From the NCBI RefSeq assembly GCF_000003605.2, contig NW_003146588.1:1-33580 (forward strand): DNA of 33,580 nucleotides, in the 5' to 3' direction. Shown here piece after piece: positions 9,620-22,075 of this stretch. The DNA comes from Saccoglossus kowalevskii (taxonomy: Eukaryota; Hemichordata; Enteropneusta; Harrimaniidae). The position numbers and the translations under genes were made by a program. Under the pieces are notes generated by a model. The model ran no database searches, was not told the DNA's origin, and saw only the letters and a program-made list of their open reading frames with translations. Every line of letters starts with the position of its first letter. Positions within the stretch are counted from its first letter, which is position 1.

Positions 9620-10072
9620 GCAACAGTTCGTATCACTAGAGTTCATGTGTTCAGGTCAAATTACAAAACTTCATGTATTCAGGTCACATTACAACAGTTC
9701 ATGTATTCAGGTCACATTGCAACAGTTCGTGTATTCAGGTCACATTACAATAGTTCATGTATTCAGGTCACATTGCAACAGTTCATGTATTCAGGTCACA
9801 TTACAACAGTTCATGTATTCAGGTCACATTACAACAGTTCATGCATTCGGGTAACACTACAACATTTCATGTGTTCAGGTCACATTACAACAGTTCATGT
9901 CACTAGAGTTCATGTATTCAGGTCACATTACAACAGTTCATGCATTCAGGTCATATTACAACAGTTCGTGCATTCAGGTCACATTGCAACAGTTCATGTA
10001 TTCAGGTCACATTACAATAGTTCACGTATTCAGGTCACATTGCAACAGTTCATGTACTCAGGTCACATTACA
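9620..10072. repeat. Monomer block 13 (453 bp)
   Basis: Contains one internal 15-bp module and a GGTCATATTACAACAGTTCG unit, then a TTCACGTATTC tail as in block 6. Confidence 0.9.
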
Positions 10073-10324
10073 TCAGTAAAACAAGCAGAACGCTTGTAAA
10101 AACAAAATGGCCACCAGTCCGCCATTTTATGTCGAATCATGAAAAATGTGCATCAGTAACCCACCATGACTGATGTCAATGACATGTTTATACGATATCG
10201 GTGAAGGCATTCCAAGAAACGGTTGATGACATGTTTGATTTTGTGATTTTATTTGTTTTTGACAAAAATGACCGTCAGTCGGATAAATCTCAATGAAAAT
10301 GATAAAATAACTGAAAACGACCTT
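10073..10324 (+). repeat. Spacer 14 (type A)
   Basis: Private GTCAATGACATG, TACGATATCGG and GGTGAAGGC. A reverse-strand frame of 74 codons is open here and in spacer 34 but is broken in most copies, so I do not call a gene. Confidence 0.92.
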
Positions 10325-10733
10325 GCAACAGTTCGTGTCACTAGAGTTCATGTGTTCAGGTCAAATTACAAAAGTTCATGTATTCAGGTCACATTACAAC
10401 AGTTCATGTATTCAGGTCACATTGCAACAGTTCATGTATTCAGGTCACATTACAATAGTTCATGTATTCAGGTCACATTGCAACAGTTCATGTATTCAGG
10501 TCACATTACAACAGTTCATATATTCAGGTCACATTACAACAGTTCATGCATTCGGGTAACACTACAACAGTTCATGTATTCAGGTCACATTATTACAGTT
10601 CATGTGTTCAGGTCACATTACAACTGGTCATGTATTCAGGTCACATTACAACAGTTCATGCACTCAGGTCACATACAACAGTTCATGTATTCAGGTCACA
10701 TTACAACAATTCACGCATTCACGTCACATTACA
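10325..10733. repeat. Monomer block 14 (409-bp class)
   Basis: Same tail as block 5. The rare TTCATATATTC (about 10,516) is shared with the end of block 19 (about 17,811), part of the 7,295-bp offset duplication. Confidence 0.9.
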
Positions 10734-10984
10734 TCAGTAAAACAAGCAGAACGCTTGTAAAAACAAAATGGCCACCAGTCCGCCATTTTATGTCGAATCA
10801 TGAAAAATGTGCATCAGTAACCCACCATGACTGATGTCAATGCCATGTTTAAATGATATTGGTCAAGGCATTCCAGGGAATGGTTGATGACATGTTTGAT
10901 TTTGTGATTATATTCGTTTTTGACTAAAATGGCCGTCAGTCGGATAAATCTCAATGAAAACGAATAATAACTGAAAACGACCTT
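10734..10984 (+). repeat. Spacer 15 (A/B mosaic)
   Basis: The left half is type A (ACAAGCAGAACG, TTTTATGTCGAATC). From about 10,850 it is type B-like (TTTAAATGATATTGG, CCAGGGAATGG, TTATATTCG, GACTAAAATGG, GAAAACGAATAATAAC). The module to its right is changed to GTGTCAAAAGAG. Spacer 20 has the same mosaic. Confidence 0.9.
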
Positions 10985-12751
10985 GCAACAGTTCGTGTCA
11001 AAAGAGTTCATGTGTTCAGGTCACATTACAACAGTTCATGTATTCAGGTCACATTGCAACAGTTCATGTATTCAGGTCACATTACAACAGTTCATGTGTT
11101 CAGGTCACATTACAAGAGTTCATGTATTCAGGTCACATTACAACAGTTCATGCATACAGGTCACATTACAACAGTTCATGCATTCGGGTAACACTACAAC
11201 ATTTCATGTGTTCAGGTCACATTACAACCGCTCATGTCACTAGAGTTCGTGTATTCAGGTCACATTACAACAGTTCATGCATTCAGGTCATATTACAACA
11301 GTTCGTGCATTCAGGTCACATTACAACAGTTCATGTATTCAGGTAACATTACAACCGTTCATGCATTCAGGTCACATTACAACAGTTCATGCATTCAGGT
11401 TACATTACTACAGTTCATGTCACTAGAGTTGATACATTCAGGTCACATTACAACTGTTCATGCATTCAGGTCACATTACAACCGTTCATGTATTCAGGTC
11501 ACATTACAAAAGTTCATGTATTCAGGTAACATTACAACCGTTCATGCATTCAGGTCACATTACAACAGTTCATGCATCCGGGTCTCATTATAACAGGTAA
11601 TGCATTCAGGTCACATTACAACAGTTCATGTATTCTGAACACATTACAACAATTCATGTATTCAGGTCACATTACAACAGTTAATGCATTCAGATCACAT
11701 AGCAACAGTTCAAGTATTCAGTCACATTACAACAGTTCATGTATTCAGTCACATTACAACAGTTCATGTATTCAGTCACATTACAACAGTACATGCATTC
11801 GGGTAACACTACAACAATTCATGTGTTCAGGTCACATTACAACAATTCATGTATTCAGGTCACATTACAACAGTACATGCATTCGGGTAACACTACAACA
11901 TTTCATGTGTTCAGGTCACATTACAACAGTTCATGTCACTAGAGTTCATGTATTCAGGTCACATTATTACAGTTCATGTGTTCAGGTCACATTACAACAG
12001 TTGATGTATTCAGGTCACATTACAACAATTCATGTGTTCAGGTCACATTACAACAGTTCATGTATTCAGGTCACATTGCAACAGTTCATGTATTCAGGTC
12101 ACATTACAACAGTTCATGTGTTCAGGTCACATTACAACAGCTCATGTGTTCAGGTCACATTACAACAGTTCATGCATACAGGTCACATTACAACAGTTCA
12201 TGCATTCGGGTAACACTACAACATTTCATGTGTTCAGGTCACACTACAACCGTTCATGTCACTAGAGTTCATATATTCAGGTCACATTACAACAGTTCAT
12301 GCATTCAGGTCATATTACAACAGTTCGTGCATTCAGGTCACATTACAACAGTTCATGTGTTAAGGTCACATTACAACTGTTCATGCATTCAGGTTACATT
12401 ACAACAGTTCATGTCACTAGAGTTGGTACATTCAGGTCACATTACAACTGTTCATGCATTCAGGTCACATTACAACCGTTCATGTATTCAGGTCACATTA
12501 CAACAGTTCATGCATTCGGGTCTCATAACAGGTAATGCCTTCAGGTCACATTACAACAGTTCATGTATTCAGGTCACATTACAATAGTTCATGTATTCAG
12601 GTCACATTGCAACAGTTCATGTACTCAGATCACATAGCAACAGTTCATGTATTCAGGTCACATTACAACAGTTCATGCATTGGGGTAACACTACAACAGT
12701 TCATGTATTCAGGTCACATTATTACAGTTCATGTGTTCAGGTCACATTACA
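10985..12751. repeat. Monomer block 15 (long, 1767 bp)
   Basis: About 63 units. The first ~730 bp match block 20 at offset 7,295; the part from about 11,774 matches block 0 at offset 11,713. Three successive 27-bp units with ATTCAGTCAC lie at about 11,714-11,780. Confidence 0.9.
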
Positions 12752-13003
12752 TCAGTAAAACAAGCAGAACGCTTGTAAAAACAAAATGGCCACCAGTCCG
12801 CCATTTTATGTCGAATCATGAAAAATGTGCATCAGTAACCCACCATGACTGATGTCAATGCCATGTTTATATGATATCGGTCAAGGCATTCCAAGAAACG
12901 GTTGATGACATGTTTGATTTTGTGATTTTATTTGTTTTTGACAAAAATGGCTGTCAGTCGGATAAATCTCAATAAAAATGATAAAATAACTGAAAACGAC
13001 CTT
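12752..13003 (+). repeat. Spacer 16 (type A)
   Basis: Matches spacer 1 at every marker I compared (ATGGCTGTC, AATAAAAATG), as expected of the 11,713-bp offset duplication. Confidence 0.92.
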
Positions 13004-14666
13004 GCAACAGTTCGTGTCACTAGAGTTCATGTGTTCAGGTCAAATTACAAAAGTTCATGTATTCAGGTCACATTACAACAGTTCATGTATTCAGGTCACA
13101 TTGCAACAGTTCATGTATTCAGGTCACATTACAATAGTTCATGTATTCTGGTCACATTGCAACAGTTCATGTATTCAGGTCACATTACAACAGTTCATGT
13201 ATTCAGGTCACATTACAACAGTTCATGCATTCGGGTAACACTACAACAGTTCATGTATTCAGGTCACATTATTACAGTTCATGTGTTCAGGTCACATTAC
13301 AACAGGTCATGTATTCAGGTCACATTACAACAGTTCATGCACTCAGTCACATTACAACAGTTCATGTATTCAGGTAACATTACAACCGTTCATACATTCA
13401 GGTCACAATTACAACAGTTCATGCATTTCAGGTTACATTATACAGTTCATGTCACTAGAGTTGATACATTCAGGTCACATTACAACTGTTCATGCATTCA
13501 GGTCACATTACAACCGTTCATGTATTCAGGTCACATTACAAAAGTTCATGTATTCAGGTAACATTACAACCGTTCATGCATTCAGGTCACATTACAACAG
13601 TTCATGCATCCGGGTCTCATTATAACAGGTAATGCATTCAGGTCACATTACAACAGTTCATGTATTCAGAACACATTACAACAATTCATGTATTCAGGTC
13701 ACATTACAACAGTTAATGCATTCAGATCACATAGCAACAGTTCATGTATTCAGGTCACATTACAACAATTCATGTATTCAGGTCACATTGCAACAGTTCA
13801 TGTATTCAGGTCACATTACAACAGTACATGCATTCGGGTAACACTACAACAATTCATGTGTTCAGGTCACATTACAACAATTCATGTATTCAGGTCACAT
13901 TACAACAGTACATGCATTCGGGTAACACTACAACATTTCATGTGTTCAGGTCACATTACAACAGTTCATGTCACTAGAGTTCATGTATTCAGGTCACATT
14001 ATTACAGTTCATGTGTTCAGGTCACATTACAACAGTTGATGTATTCAGGTCACATTGCAACAGTTCATGTATTCAGGTCACATTACAACAGTTCATGTGT
14101 TCAGGTCACATTACAACAGCTCATGTGTTCAGGTCACATTACAACAGTTCATGCATACAGGTCACATTACAACAGTTCATGTGTTCAGGTCACATTACAA
14201 CAGTTCATGTGTTCAGGTCACATTACAACAGCTCATGTGTTCAGGGTCACATTTACAACAGTTCATGCATACAGGTCACATTACAACAGTTCATGCATTC
14301 GGGTAACACTACAACATTTCATGTGTTCAGGTCACACTACAACCCGTTCATGTCACTAGAGTTCATGTATTTCAAGGTCACATTACAACAGATCATGTGT
14401 TCAGGTCAAATTACAACAGTTCATGCATTCAGGTCACATTACAACAGTTCATGTATTCAGGTCACATTACAACAGTTCATGCATTCGGGTAACACTACAA
14501 CAGTTCATGTATTCAGGTCACATTATTACAGTTCATGTGTTCAGGTCACATTACAACAGGTCATGTATTCAGGTCACATTACAACAGTTCATGCACTCAG
14601 GTCACATACAACAGTTCATGTATTCAGGTCACATTACAACAATTCACGCATTCACGTCACATTACA
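13004..14666. repeat. Monomer block 16 (long, 1663 bp)
   Basis: Composite: the head matches block 8, then there are two indel-rich stretches (about 13,340-13,445 and 14,241-14,380), then a 409-class tail. The section 13,554 to about 14,240 matches block 19 at offset 3,100. Confidence 0.9.
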
Positions 14667-14918
14667 TCAGTAAAACAAGCAGAACGCTTGTAAAAACAAA
14701 ATGGCCACCAGTCCGCCATTTTATGTCGAATCATGAAAAATGTGCATCAGTAACCCACCATGACTGATGTCAATGCCATGTTTATATGATATCGGTCAAG
14801 GCATTCCAAGAAACGGTTGATGACATGTTTGATTTTGTGATTTTATTTGTTTTTGACAAAAATGACCGTCAGTCGGATAAATCTCAATGAAAATGATAAA
14901 ATAACTGAAAACGACCTT
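14667..14918 (+). repeat. Spacer 17 (type A)
   Basis: 252 bp, ATGACC variant; paired with spacer 3 at offset 11,588. Confidence 0.92.
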
Positions 14919-15104
14919 GCAACAGTTCGTGTCACTAGAGTTCATGTGTTCAGGTCAAATTACAAAAGTTCAAGTATTCAGGTCACATTACAACAGTTCA
15001 TGTATTCTGGTCATATTGCAACAGTTCATGTATTCAGGTCACATTACAATAGTTCATGTATTCAGGTCACATTGCAACAGTTCATGTATTCAGGTCACAT
15101 TACA
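14919..15104. repeat. Monomer block 17 (186-bp class)
   Basis: Shares the rare TTCAAGTATTC with block 3. GTATTCTGGTCATATTGC is private. Confidence 0.9.
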
Positions 15105-15355
15105 TCAGTAAAACAAGCAGAACGCTTGTAAAAACAAAATGGCCACCAGTCCGCCATTTTATGTCGAATCATGAAAATGTGCATCAGTAACCCACCATGA
15201 CTGATGTCAATGCTATGTTTATATGATATCGGTCAAGGCATTCCAAGAAACGGTTGATGACATGTTTGATTTTGTGATTTTATTTGTTTTTGACAAAAAT
15301 GACCGTCAGTCGGATAAATCTCAATGAAAATGATAAAATAACAGAAAACGACCTT
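15105..15355 (+). repeat. Spacer 18 (type A, 251 bp)
   Basis: One A short at CATGAAAATGTGC. Shares AATGCTATG with spacer 4. AACAGAAAAC variant. Confidence 0.92.
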
Positions 15356-15764
15356 GCAACAGTTCGTGTCACTAGAGTTCATGTGTTCAGGTCAAATTAC
15401 AAAAGTTCATGTATTCAGGTCACATTACAACAGTTCATGTATTCAGGTAACATTGCAACAGTTCATGTATTCAGGTCACATTACAATAGTTCATGTATTC
15501 AGGTCACATTGCAACAGTTCATGTACTCAGATCACATAGCAACAGTTCATGTATTCAGGTCACATTACAACAGTTCATGCATTGGGGTAACACTACAACA
15601 GTTCATGTATTCAGGTCACATTATTACAGTTCATGTGTTCAGGTCACATTACAACAGGTCATGTATTCAGGTCACATTACAACAGTTCATGCACTCAGGT
15701 CACATAAAACAGTTCATGTATTCAGGGCACATTACAACAATTCACGCATTCACGTCACATTACA
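15356..15764. repeat. Monomer block 18 (409 bp)
   Basis: Markers GGTAACATTGC, GTACTCAGATCAC, GCATTGGGGT, CACATAAAACAG and the rare TTCAGGGCACATT. The set recurs in blocks 23 and 27, which lack two units. Confidence 0.9.
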
Positions 15765-16016
15765 TCAGTAAAACAAGCAGAACGCTTGTAAAAACAAAAT
15801 GGCCACCAGTCCGCCATTTTATGTCGAATCATGAAAAATGTGCATCAGTAACCCACCATGACTGATGTCAATGCCATGTTTATATGATATCGGTCAAGGC
15901 ATTCAAAGAAACGGTTGATGGCATGTTTGATTTTGTGATTTTATTTGTTTTTGACAAAAATGGCCGTCAGTCGGATAAATCTCAATGAAAATGATAAAAT
16001 AACTGAAAACGACCTT
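15765..16016 (+). repeat. Spacer 19 (type A)
   Basis: 252 bp; private CATTCAAAGAAACGG; GATGGCATG variant. Confidence 0.92.
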
Positions 16017-18028
16017 GCAACAGTTCGTGTCACTAGAGTTCATGTGTTCAGGTCAAATTACAAAAAGTTCATGTATTCAGGTCACATTGCAAACAGTTCA
16101 TGTATTCAGGTCACATTAAAACAGTTCATGTATTCAGGTCACATTACAACAGTTCATGCATTCGGGTAACACTACAACATTTCATGTGTTCAGGTCACAT
16201 TACAACACTTCATGTCACTAGATTTCATGTATTCAGGTCACATTACAACATTCATGCATTCAGGTCACATTGCAACAGTTCGTGTATTCAGGTCACATTA
16301 CAATAGTTCATGTATTCAGGTCACATTGCAACAGTTCATGTATTCAGGTCACATTACAACAGTTCATGTATTCAGGTCACATTACAACAGTTCATGCATT
16401 CGGGTAACACTACAACATTTCATGTATTCAGGTCACATTACAACAGTTCATGTCACTAGAGTTCATGTATTCAGGTCACATTACAACAGTTCATGCATTC
16501 AGGTCATATTACAACAGTTCGTGCATTCAGGTCACATTACAACAGTTCATGTATTCAGGTAACATTACAACCGTTCATGCATTCAGGTCACATTACAACA
16601 GTTCATGCATTCAGGTTACATTACTACAGTTCATGTCACTAGAGTTGATACATTCAGGTAACATTACAACCGTTCATGCATTCAGGTCACATTACAACAG
16701 TTCATGCATCCGGGTCTCATTATAACAGGTAATGCATTCAGGTCACATTACAACAGTTCATGTATTCAGAACACATTACAACAATTCATGTATTCAGGTC
16801 ACATTACAACAGTTAATGCATTCAGATCACATAGCAACAGTTCAAGTATTCAGGTCACATTACAACAATTCATGTATTCAGGTCACATTACAACAGTTCA
16901 TGTATTCAGGTCACATTACAACAGTACATGCATTCGGGTAACACTACAACAATTCATGTGTTCAGGTCACATTACAACAATTCATGTATTCAGGTCACAT
17001 TACAACAGTACATGCATTCGGGTAACACTACAACATTTCATGTGTTCAGGTCACATTACAACAGTTCATGTCACTAGAGTTCATGTATTCAGGTCACATT
17101 ATTACAGTTCATGTGTTCAGGTCACATTACAACAGTTGATGTATTCAGGTCACATTGCAACAGTTCATGTATTCAGGTCACATTACAACAGTTCATGTGT
17201 TCAGGTCACATTACAACAGCTCATGTGTTCAGGTCACATTACAACAGTTCATGCATACAGGTCACATTACAACAGTTCATGTGTTCAGGTCACATTACAA
17301 CAGTTCATGTGTTCAGGTCACATTACAACAGCTCATGTGTTCAGGTCACATTACAACAGTTCATGCATACAGGTCACATTACAACAGTTCATGCATTCGG
17401 GTAACACTACAACATTTCATGTGTTCAGGTCACACTACAACCGTTCATGTCACTAGAGTTCATGTATTCAGGTCACATTACAACAGTTCATGCATTCAGG
17501 TCATATTACAACAGTTCGTGCATTCAGGTCACATTACAACAGTTCATGTGTTAAGGTCACATTGCAACTGTTCATGCATTCAGGTTACATTACAACAGTT
17601 CATGTCACTAGAGTTGGTACATTCAGGTCACATTACAACTGTTCATGCATTCAGGTCACATTACAAAAGTTCATGTATTCAGGTCACATTACAACAGTTC
17701 ATGTATTCAGGTCACATTGCAACAGTTCATGTATTCAGGTCACATTACAATAGTTCATGTATTCAGGTCACATTGCAACAGTTCATGTATTCAGGTCACA
17801 TTACAACAGTTCATATATTCAGGTCACATTACAACAGTTCATGCATTCGGGTAACACTACAACAGTTCATGTATTCAGGTCACATTATTACAGTTCATGT
17901 GTTCAGGTCACATTACAACAGGTCATGTATTCAGGTCACATTACAACAGTTCATGCACTCAGGTCACATACAACAGTTCATGTATTCAGGTCACATTACA
18001 ACAATTCACGCATTCACGTCACATTACA
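16017..18028. repeat. Monomer block 19 (long, 2012 bp)
   Basis: About 70 units, composite. The head is like block 12 (CACATTAAAACAG, ACAACACTTC). The middle, from 16,654, matches 13,554 onward. The tail, from about 17,665, matches block 14. It contains what reads as the longest open forward frame of the window (324 codons, ending in the next spacer), made only of frame-cycling monomers. Confidence 0.9.
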
Positions 18029-18279
18029 TCAGTAAAACAAGCAGAACGCTTGTAAAAACAAAATGGCCACCAGTCCGCCATTTTATGTCGAATCATGAAA
18101 AATATGCATCAGTAACCCACCATGACTGATGTCAATGCCATGTTTAAATGATATTGGTCAAGGCATTCCAGGGAATGGTTGATGACATGTTTGATTTTGT
18201 GATTATATTCGTTTTTGACTAAAATGGCCGTCAGTCGGATAAATCTCAATGAAAACGAATAATAACTGAAAACGACCTT
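18029..18279 (+). repeat. Spacer 20 (A/B mosaic)
   Basis: Same left-A, right-B mosaic and GTGTCAAAAGAG flank as spacer 15. Private AAATATGCATC. The pair lies at offset 7,295. Confidence 0.9.
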
Positions 18280-20063
18280 GCAACAGTTCGTGTCAAAAGA
18301 GTTCATGTGTTCAGGTCACATTACAACAGTTCATGTATTCAGGTCACATTGCAACAGTTCATGTATTCAGGTCACATTACAACAGTTCATGTGTTCAGGT
18401 CACATTACAAGAGTTCATGTATTCAGGTCACATTACAACAGTTCGTGCATACAGGTCACATTACAACAGTTCATGCATTCGGGTAACACTACAACATTTC
18501 ATGTGTTCAGGTCACATTACAACCGCTCATGTCACTAGAGTTCGTGTATTCAGGTCACATTACAACAGTTCATGCATTCAGGTCATATTACAACAGTTCG
18601 TGCATTCAGGTCACATTACAACAGTTCATGTATTCAGGTAACATTACAACCGTTCATGCATTCAGGTCACATTACAACAGTTCATGCATTCAGGTTACAT
18701 TACTACAGTTCATGTCACAAGAGTTGATACATTCAGGTCACATTACAACTGTTCATGCATTCAGGTCACATTACAACCGTTCATGTATTCAGGTCACATT
18801 ACAAAAGTTCATGTATTCAGGTAACATTACAACCGTTCATGCATTCAGGTCACATTACAACAGTTCATGCATCCGGGTCTCATTATAACAGGTAATGCAT
18901 TCAGGTCACATTACAACAGTTCATGTATTCAGAACACATTACAACAATTCATGTATTCAGGTCACATTACAACAGTTAATGCATTCAGATCACATAGCAA
19001 CAGTTCATGTATTCAGGTCACATTACAACAATTCATGTATTCAGGTCACATTGCAACAGTTCATGTATTCAGGTCACATTACAACAGTACATGCATTCGG
19101 GTAACACTACAACAATTCATGTGTTCAGGTCACATTACAACAATTCATGTATTCAGGTCACATTACAACAGTACATGCATTCGGGTAACACTACAACATT
19201 TCATGTGTTCAGGTCACATTACAACAGTTCATGTCACTAGAGTTCATGTATTCAGGTCACATTATTACAGTTCATGTGTTCAGGTCACATTACAACAGTT
19301 GATGTATTCAGGTCACATTACAACAGTTCATGCACTCAGGTCACATTACAACAGTTCATGTATTCAGGTCACATTACAACATTTCATGTGTTCAGGTCAC
19401 ATTACAACAGTTCATGTCACTAGAGTTCATGAATTCAGTCATATTACAACAGTTCATGTGTTAAGGTCACATTACAACAGTTCATGCATTCTGGTCACAT
19501 TACAACCGTTCATGCATTCAGGTAACATTACAACAGTTCATGTGTTCAGGTCACACTACAACCGTTCATGTCACTAGAGTTCATGTATTCAGGTCACATT
19601 ACAACAGTTCATGCATTCAGGTCATATTACAACAGTTCGTGCATTCAGGTCACATTACAACAGTTCATGTGTTAAGGTCACATTACAACTGTTCATGCAT
19701 TCAGGTTACATTACAACAGTTCATGTCACTAGAGGGGGTACATTCAGGTCACATTACAACTGTTCATGCATTCAGGTCACATTACAACCGTTCATGTATT
19801 CAGGTCACATTACAACAGTTCATGCATTCGGGTCTCATAACAGGTAATGCCTTCAGGTCACATTACAACAGTTCATGTATTCAGGTCACATTACAATAGT
19901 TCATGTATTCAGGTCACATTGCAACAGTTCATGTACTCAGATCACATAGCAACAGTTCATGTATTCAGGTCACATTACAACAGTTCATGCATTGGGGTAA
20001 CACTACAACAGTTCATGTATTCAGGTCACATTATTACAGTTCATGTGTTCAGGTCACATTACA
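18280..20063. repeat. Monomer block 20 (long, 1784 bp)
   Basis: The left part matches block 15 at offset 7,295; the right part (from about 19,540) matches 12,228-12,751 at offset 7,312. Between them (about 19,316-19,530) is a local rearrangement with GTCATGAATTCAGTCATATT and GCATTCTGGTCAC units. Private AGAGGGGGTACATTC at about 19,732. Confidence 0.9.
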
Positions 20064-20315
20064 TCAGTAAAACAAGCAGAACGCTTGTAAAAACAAAATG
20101 GCCACCAGTCCGCCATTTTATGTCGAATCATGAAAAATGTGCATCAGTAACCCACCATGACTGATGTCAATGCCATGTTTATATGATATCGGTCAAGGCA
20201 TTCCAAGAAACGGTTGATGACATGTTTGATTTTGTGATTTTATTTGTTTTTGACAAAAATGGCCGTCAGTCGGATAAATCTCAATAAAAATGATAAAATA
20301 ACTGAAAACGACCTT
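20064..20315 (+). repeat. Spacer 21 (type A)
   Basis: 252 bp, ATGGCCGTC with AATAAAAATG. Confidence 0.92.
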
Positions 20316-20780
20316 GCAACAGTTCGTGTCACTAGAGTTCATGTGTTCAGGTCAAATTACAAAAGTTCATGTATTCAGGTCACATTACAACAGCTCATGT
20401 ATTCAGGTCACATAGCAACAGTTCATGTATTCAGGTCACATTACAATAGTTCATGTATTCAGGTCACATTGCAACAGTTCATGTATTCAGGTCACATTAC
20501 AATAGTTCATGTATTCAGGTCACATTGCAACAGTTCATGTATTCAGGTCACATTACAACAGTTCATGTATTCAGGTCACATTACAACAGTTCATGCATTC
20601 GGGTAACACTACAACAGTTCATGTATTCAGGTCACATTATTACAGTTCATGTGTTCAGGTCACATTACAACAGGTCATGTATTCAGGTCACATTACAACA
20701 GTTCATGCACTCAGGTCACATACAACAGTTCATGTATTCAGGTCACATTACAACAATTCACGCATTCACGTCACATTACA
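20316..20780. repeat. Monomer block 21 (465 bp)
   Basis: 409-bp class plus two 28-bp units (the ATTGCAAC/CAATAG pair is duplicated). One CACATAGCAAC unit at about 20,409. Confidence 0.9.
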
Positions 20781-21032
20781 TCAGTAAAACAAGCAGAACG
20801 CTTGTAAAAACAAAATGGCCACCAGTCCGCCATTTTATGTCGAATCATGAAAAATGTGCATCAGTAACCCACCATGACTGATGTCAATGCCATGTTTATA
20901 TGATATCGGTCAAGGCATTCCAAGAAACGGTTGATGGCATGTTTGATTTTGTGATTTTATTTGTTTTTGACAAAAATGGCCGTCAGTCGGATAAATCTCA
21001 ATGAAAATGATAAAATAACTGAAAACGACCTT
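20781..21032 (+). repeat. Spacer 22 (type A)
   Basis: 252 bp, GATGGCATG and ATGGCCGTC. First spacer of the 2.33-kb tandem duplication. Confidence 0.92.
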
Positions 21033-21218
21033 GCAACAGTTCGTGTCACTAGAGTTCATGTGTTCAGGTCAAATTACAAAAGTTCATGTATTCAGGTCAC
21101 ATTACAACAGTTCATGTATTCAGGTCATATTGCAACAGTTCATGTATTCAGGTCACATTACAATAGTTCATGTATTCAGGTCACATTGCAACAGTTCATG
21201 TATTCAGGTCACATTACA
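21033..21218. repeat. Monomer block 22 (186-bp class)
   Basis: Same order as block 26, including GGTCATATTGC. Confidence 0.9.
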
Positions 21219-21470
21219 TCAGTAAAACAAGCAGAACGCTTGTAAAAACCAAATGGCCACCAGTCCGCCATTTTATGTCGAATCATGAAAAATGTGCATC
21301 AGTAACCCACCATGACTGATGTCAATGCCATGTTTATATGATATCGGTCAAGGCATTCCAAGAAACGGTTGATGACATGTTTGATTTTGTGATTTTATTT
21401 GTTTTTGACAAAAATGACCGTCAGTCGGATAAATCTCAATGAAAATGATAAAATAACAGAAAACGACCTT
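21219..21470 (+). repeat. Spacer 23 (type A)
   Basis: AAAACCAAATGG is shared only with spacer 27; AACAGAAAAC variant. Confidence 0.92.
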
Positions 21471-21823
21471 GCAACAGTTCGTGTCACTAGAGTTCATGTG
21501 TTCAGGTCAAATTACAAAAGTTCATGTATTCAGGTCACATTACAACAGTTCATGTATTCAGGTAACATTGCAACAGTTCATGTATTCAGGTCACATTACA
21601 ATAGTTCATGTATTCAGGTCACATTGCAACAGTTCATGTACTCAGATCACTTAGCAACAGTTCATGTATTCAGGTCACATTATTACAGTTCATGTGTTCA
21701 GGTCACATTACAACAGGTCATGTATTCAGGTCACATTACAACAGTTCATGCACTCAGGTCACATAAAACAGTTCATGTATTCAGGGCACATTACAACAAT
21801 TCACGCATTCACGTCACATTACA
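21471..21823. repeat. Monomer block 23 (353 bp)
   Basis: Like block 18 but two units shorter. GATCACTTAGCAAC (about 21,645) and TTCAGGGCACATT (about 21,780) are shared with block 27. Confidence 0.9.
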
Positions 21824-22075
21824 TCAGTAAAACAAGCAGAACGCTTGTAAAAACAAAATGGCCACCAGTCCGCCATTTTATGTCGAATCATGAAAAATGT
21901 GCATCAGTAACCCACAATGACTGATGTCAATGCCATGTTTATATGATATCGGTCAAGGCATTCCAAGAAACGGTTGATGACATGTTTGATTTTGTGATTT
22001 TATTTGTTTTTGACAAAAATGACCGTCAGTCGGATAAATCTCAATAAAAATGATAAAATAACTGAAAACGACCTT
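21824..22075 (+). repeat. Spacer 24 (type A)
   Basis: ACCCACAATGAC is shared only with spacer 28; ATGACC with AATAAAAATG. Confidence 0.92.

Larger units (their letters stand above)
61..15355 (+). repeat. Dispersed duplication pair, ~11.6-11.7-kb offset
   Basis: 61 to about 1,410 corresponds to 11,774 to about 13,123 (offset 11,713). About 2,900 to 3,767 corresponds to about 14,488 to 15,355 (offset 11,588; shared TTCAAGTATTC and AATGCTATG). The sequence between the two segments differs. Confidence 0.85.
10370..20315 (+). repeat. Dispersed duplication pair, ~7.3-kb offset
   Basis: 10,370 to about 11,715 corresponds to 17,665 to about 19,010 (offset 7,295, including mosaic spacers 15 and 20). 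12,228 to about 13,003 corresponds to 19,540 to about 20,315 (offset 7,312). Confidence 0.85.

Noticed and set aside
10127-10351. Reverse-strand frame of 65-74 codons in spacers (also 3597-3794, 7436-7633, 28382-28606, 33097-33294)
   Set aside because: It is open only in copies with particular indels or substitutions and broken in most of the 39 spacers. No resemblance to a known domain.
17155-18129. A 324-codon forward frame as a repetitive-protein gene
   Set aside because: It consists of frame-cycling monomers plus spacer; the same region is open in other frames, paralogous copies are interrupted, and there is no signal peptide, domain or codon bias.
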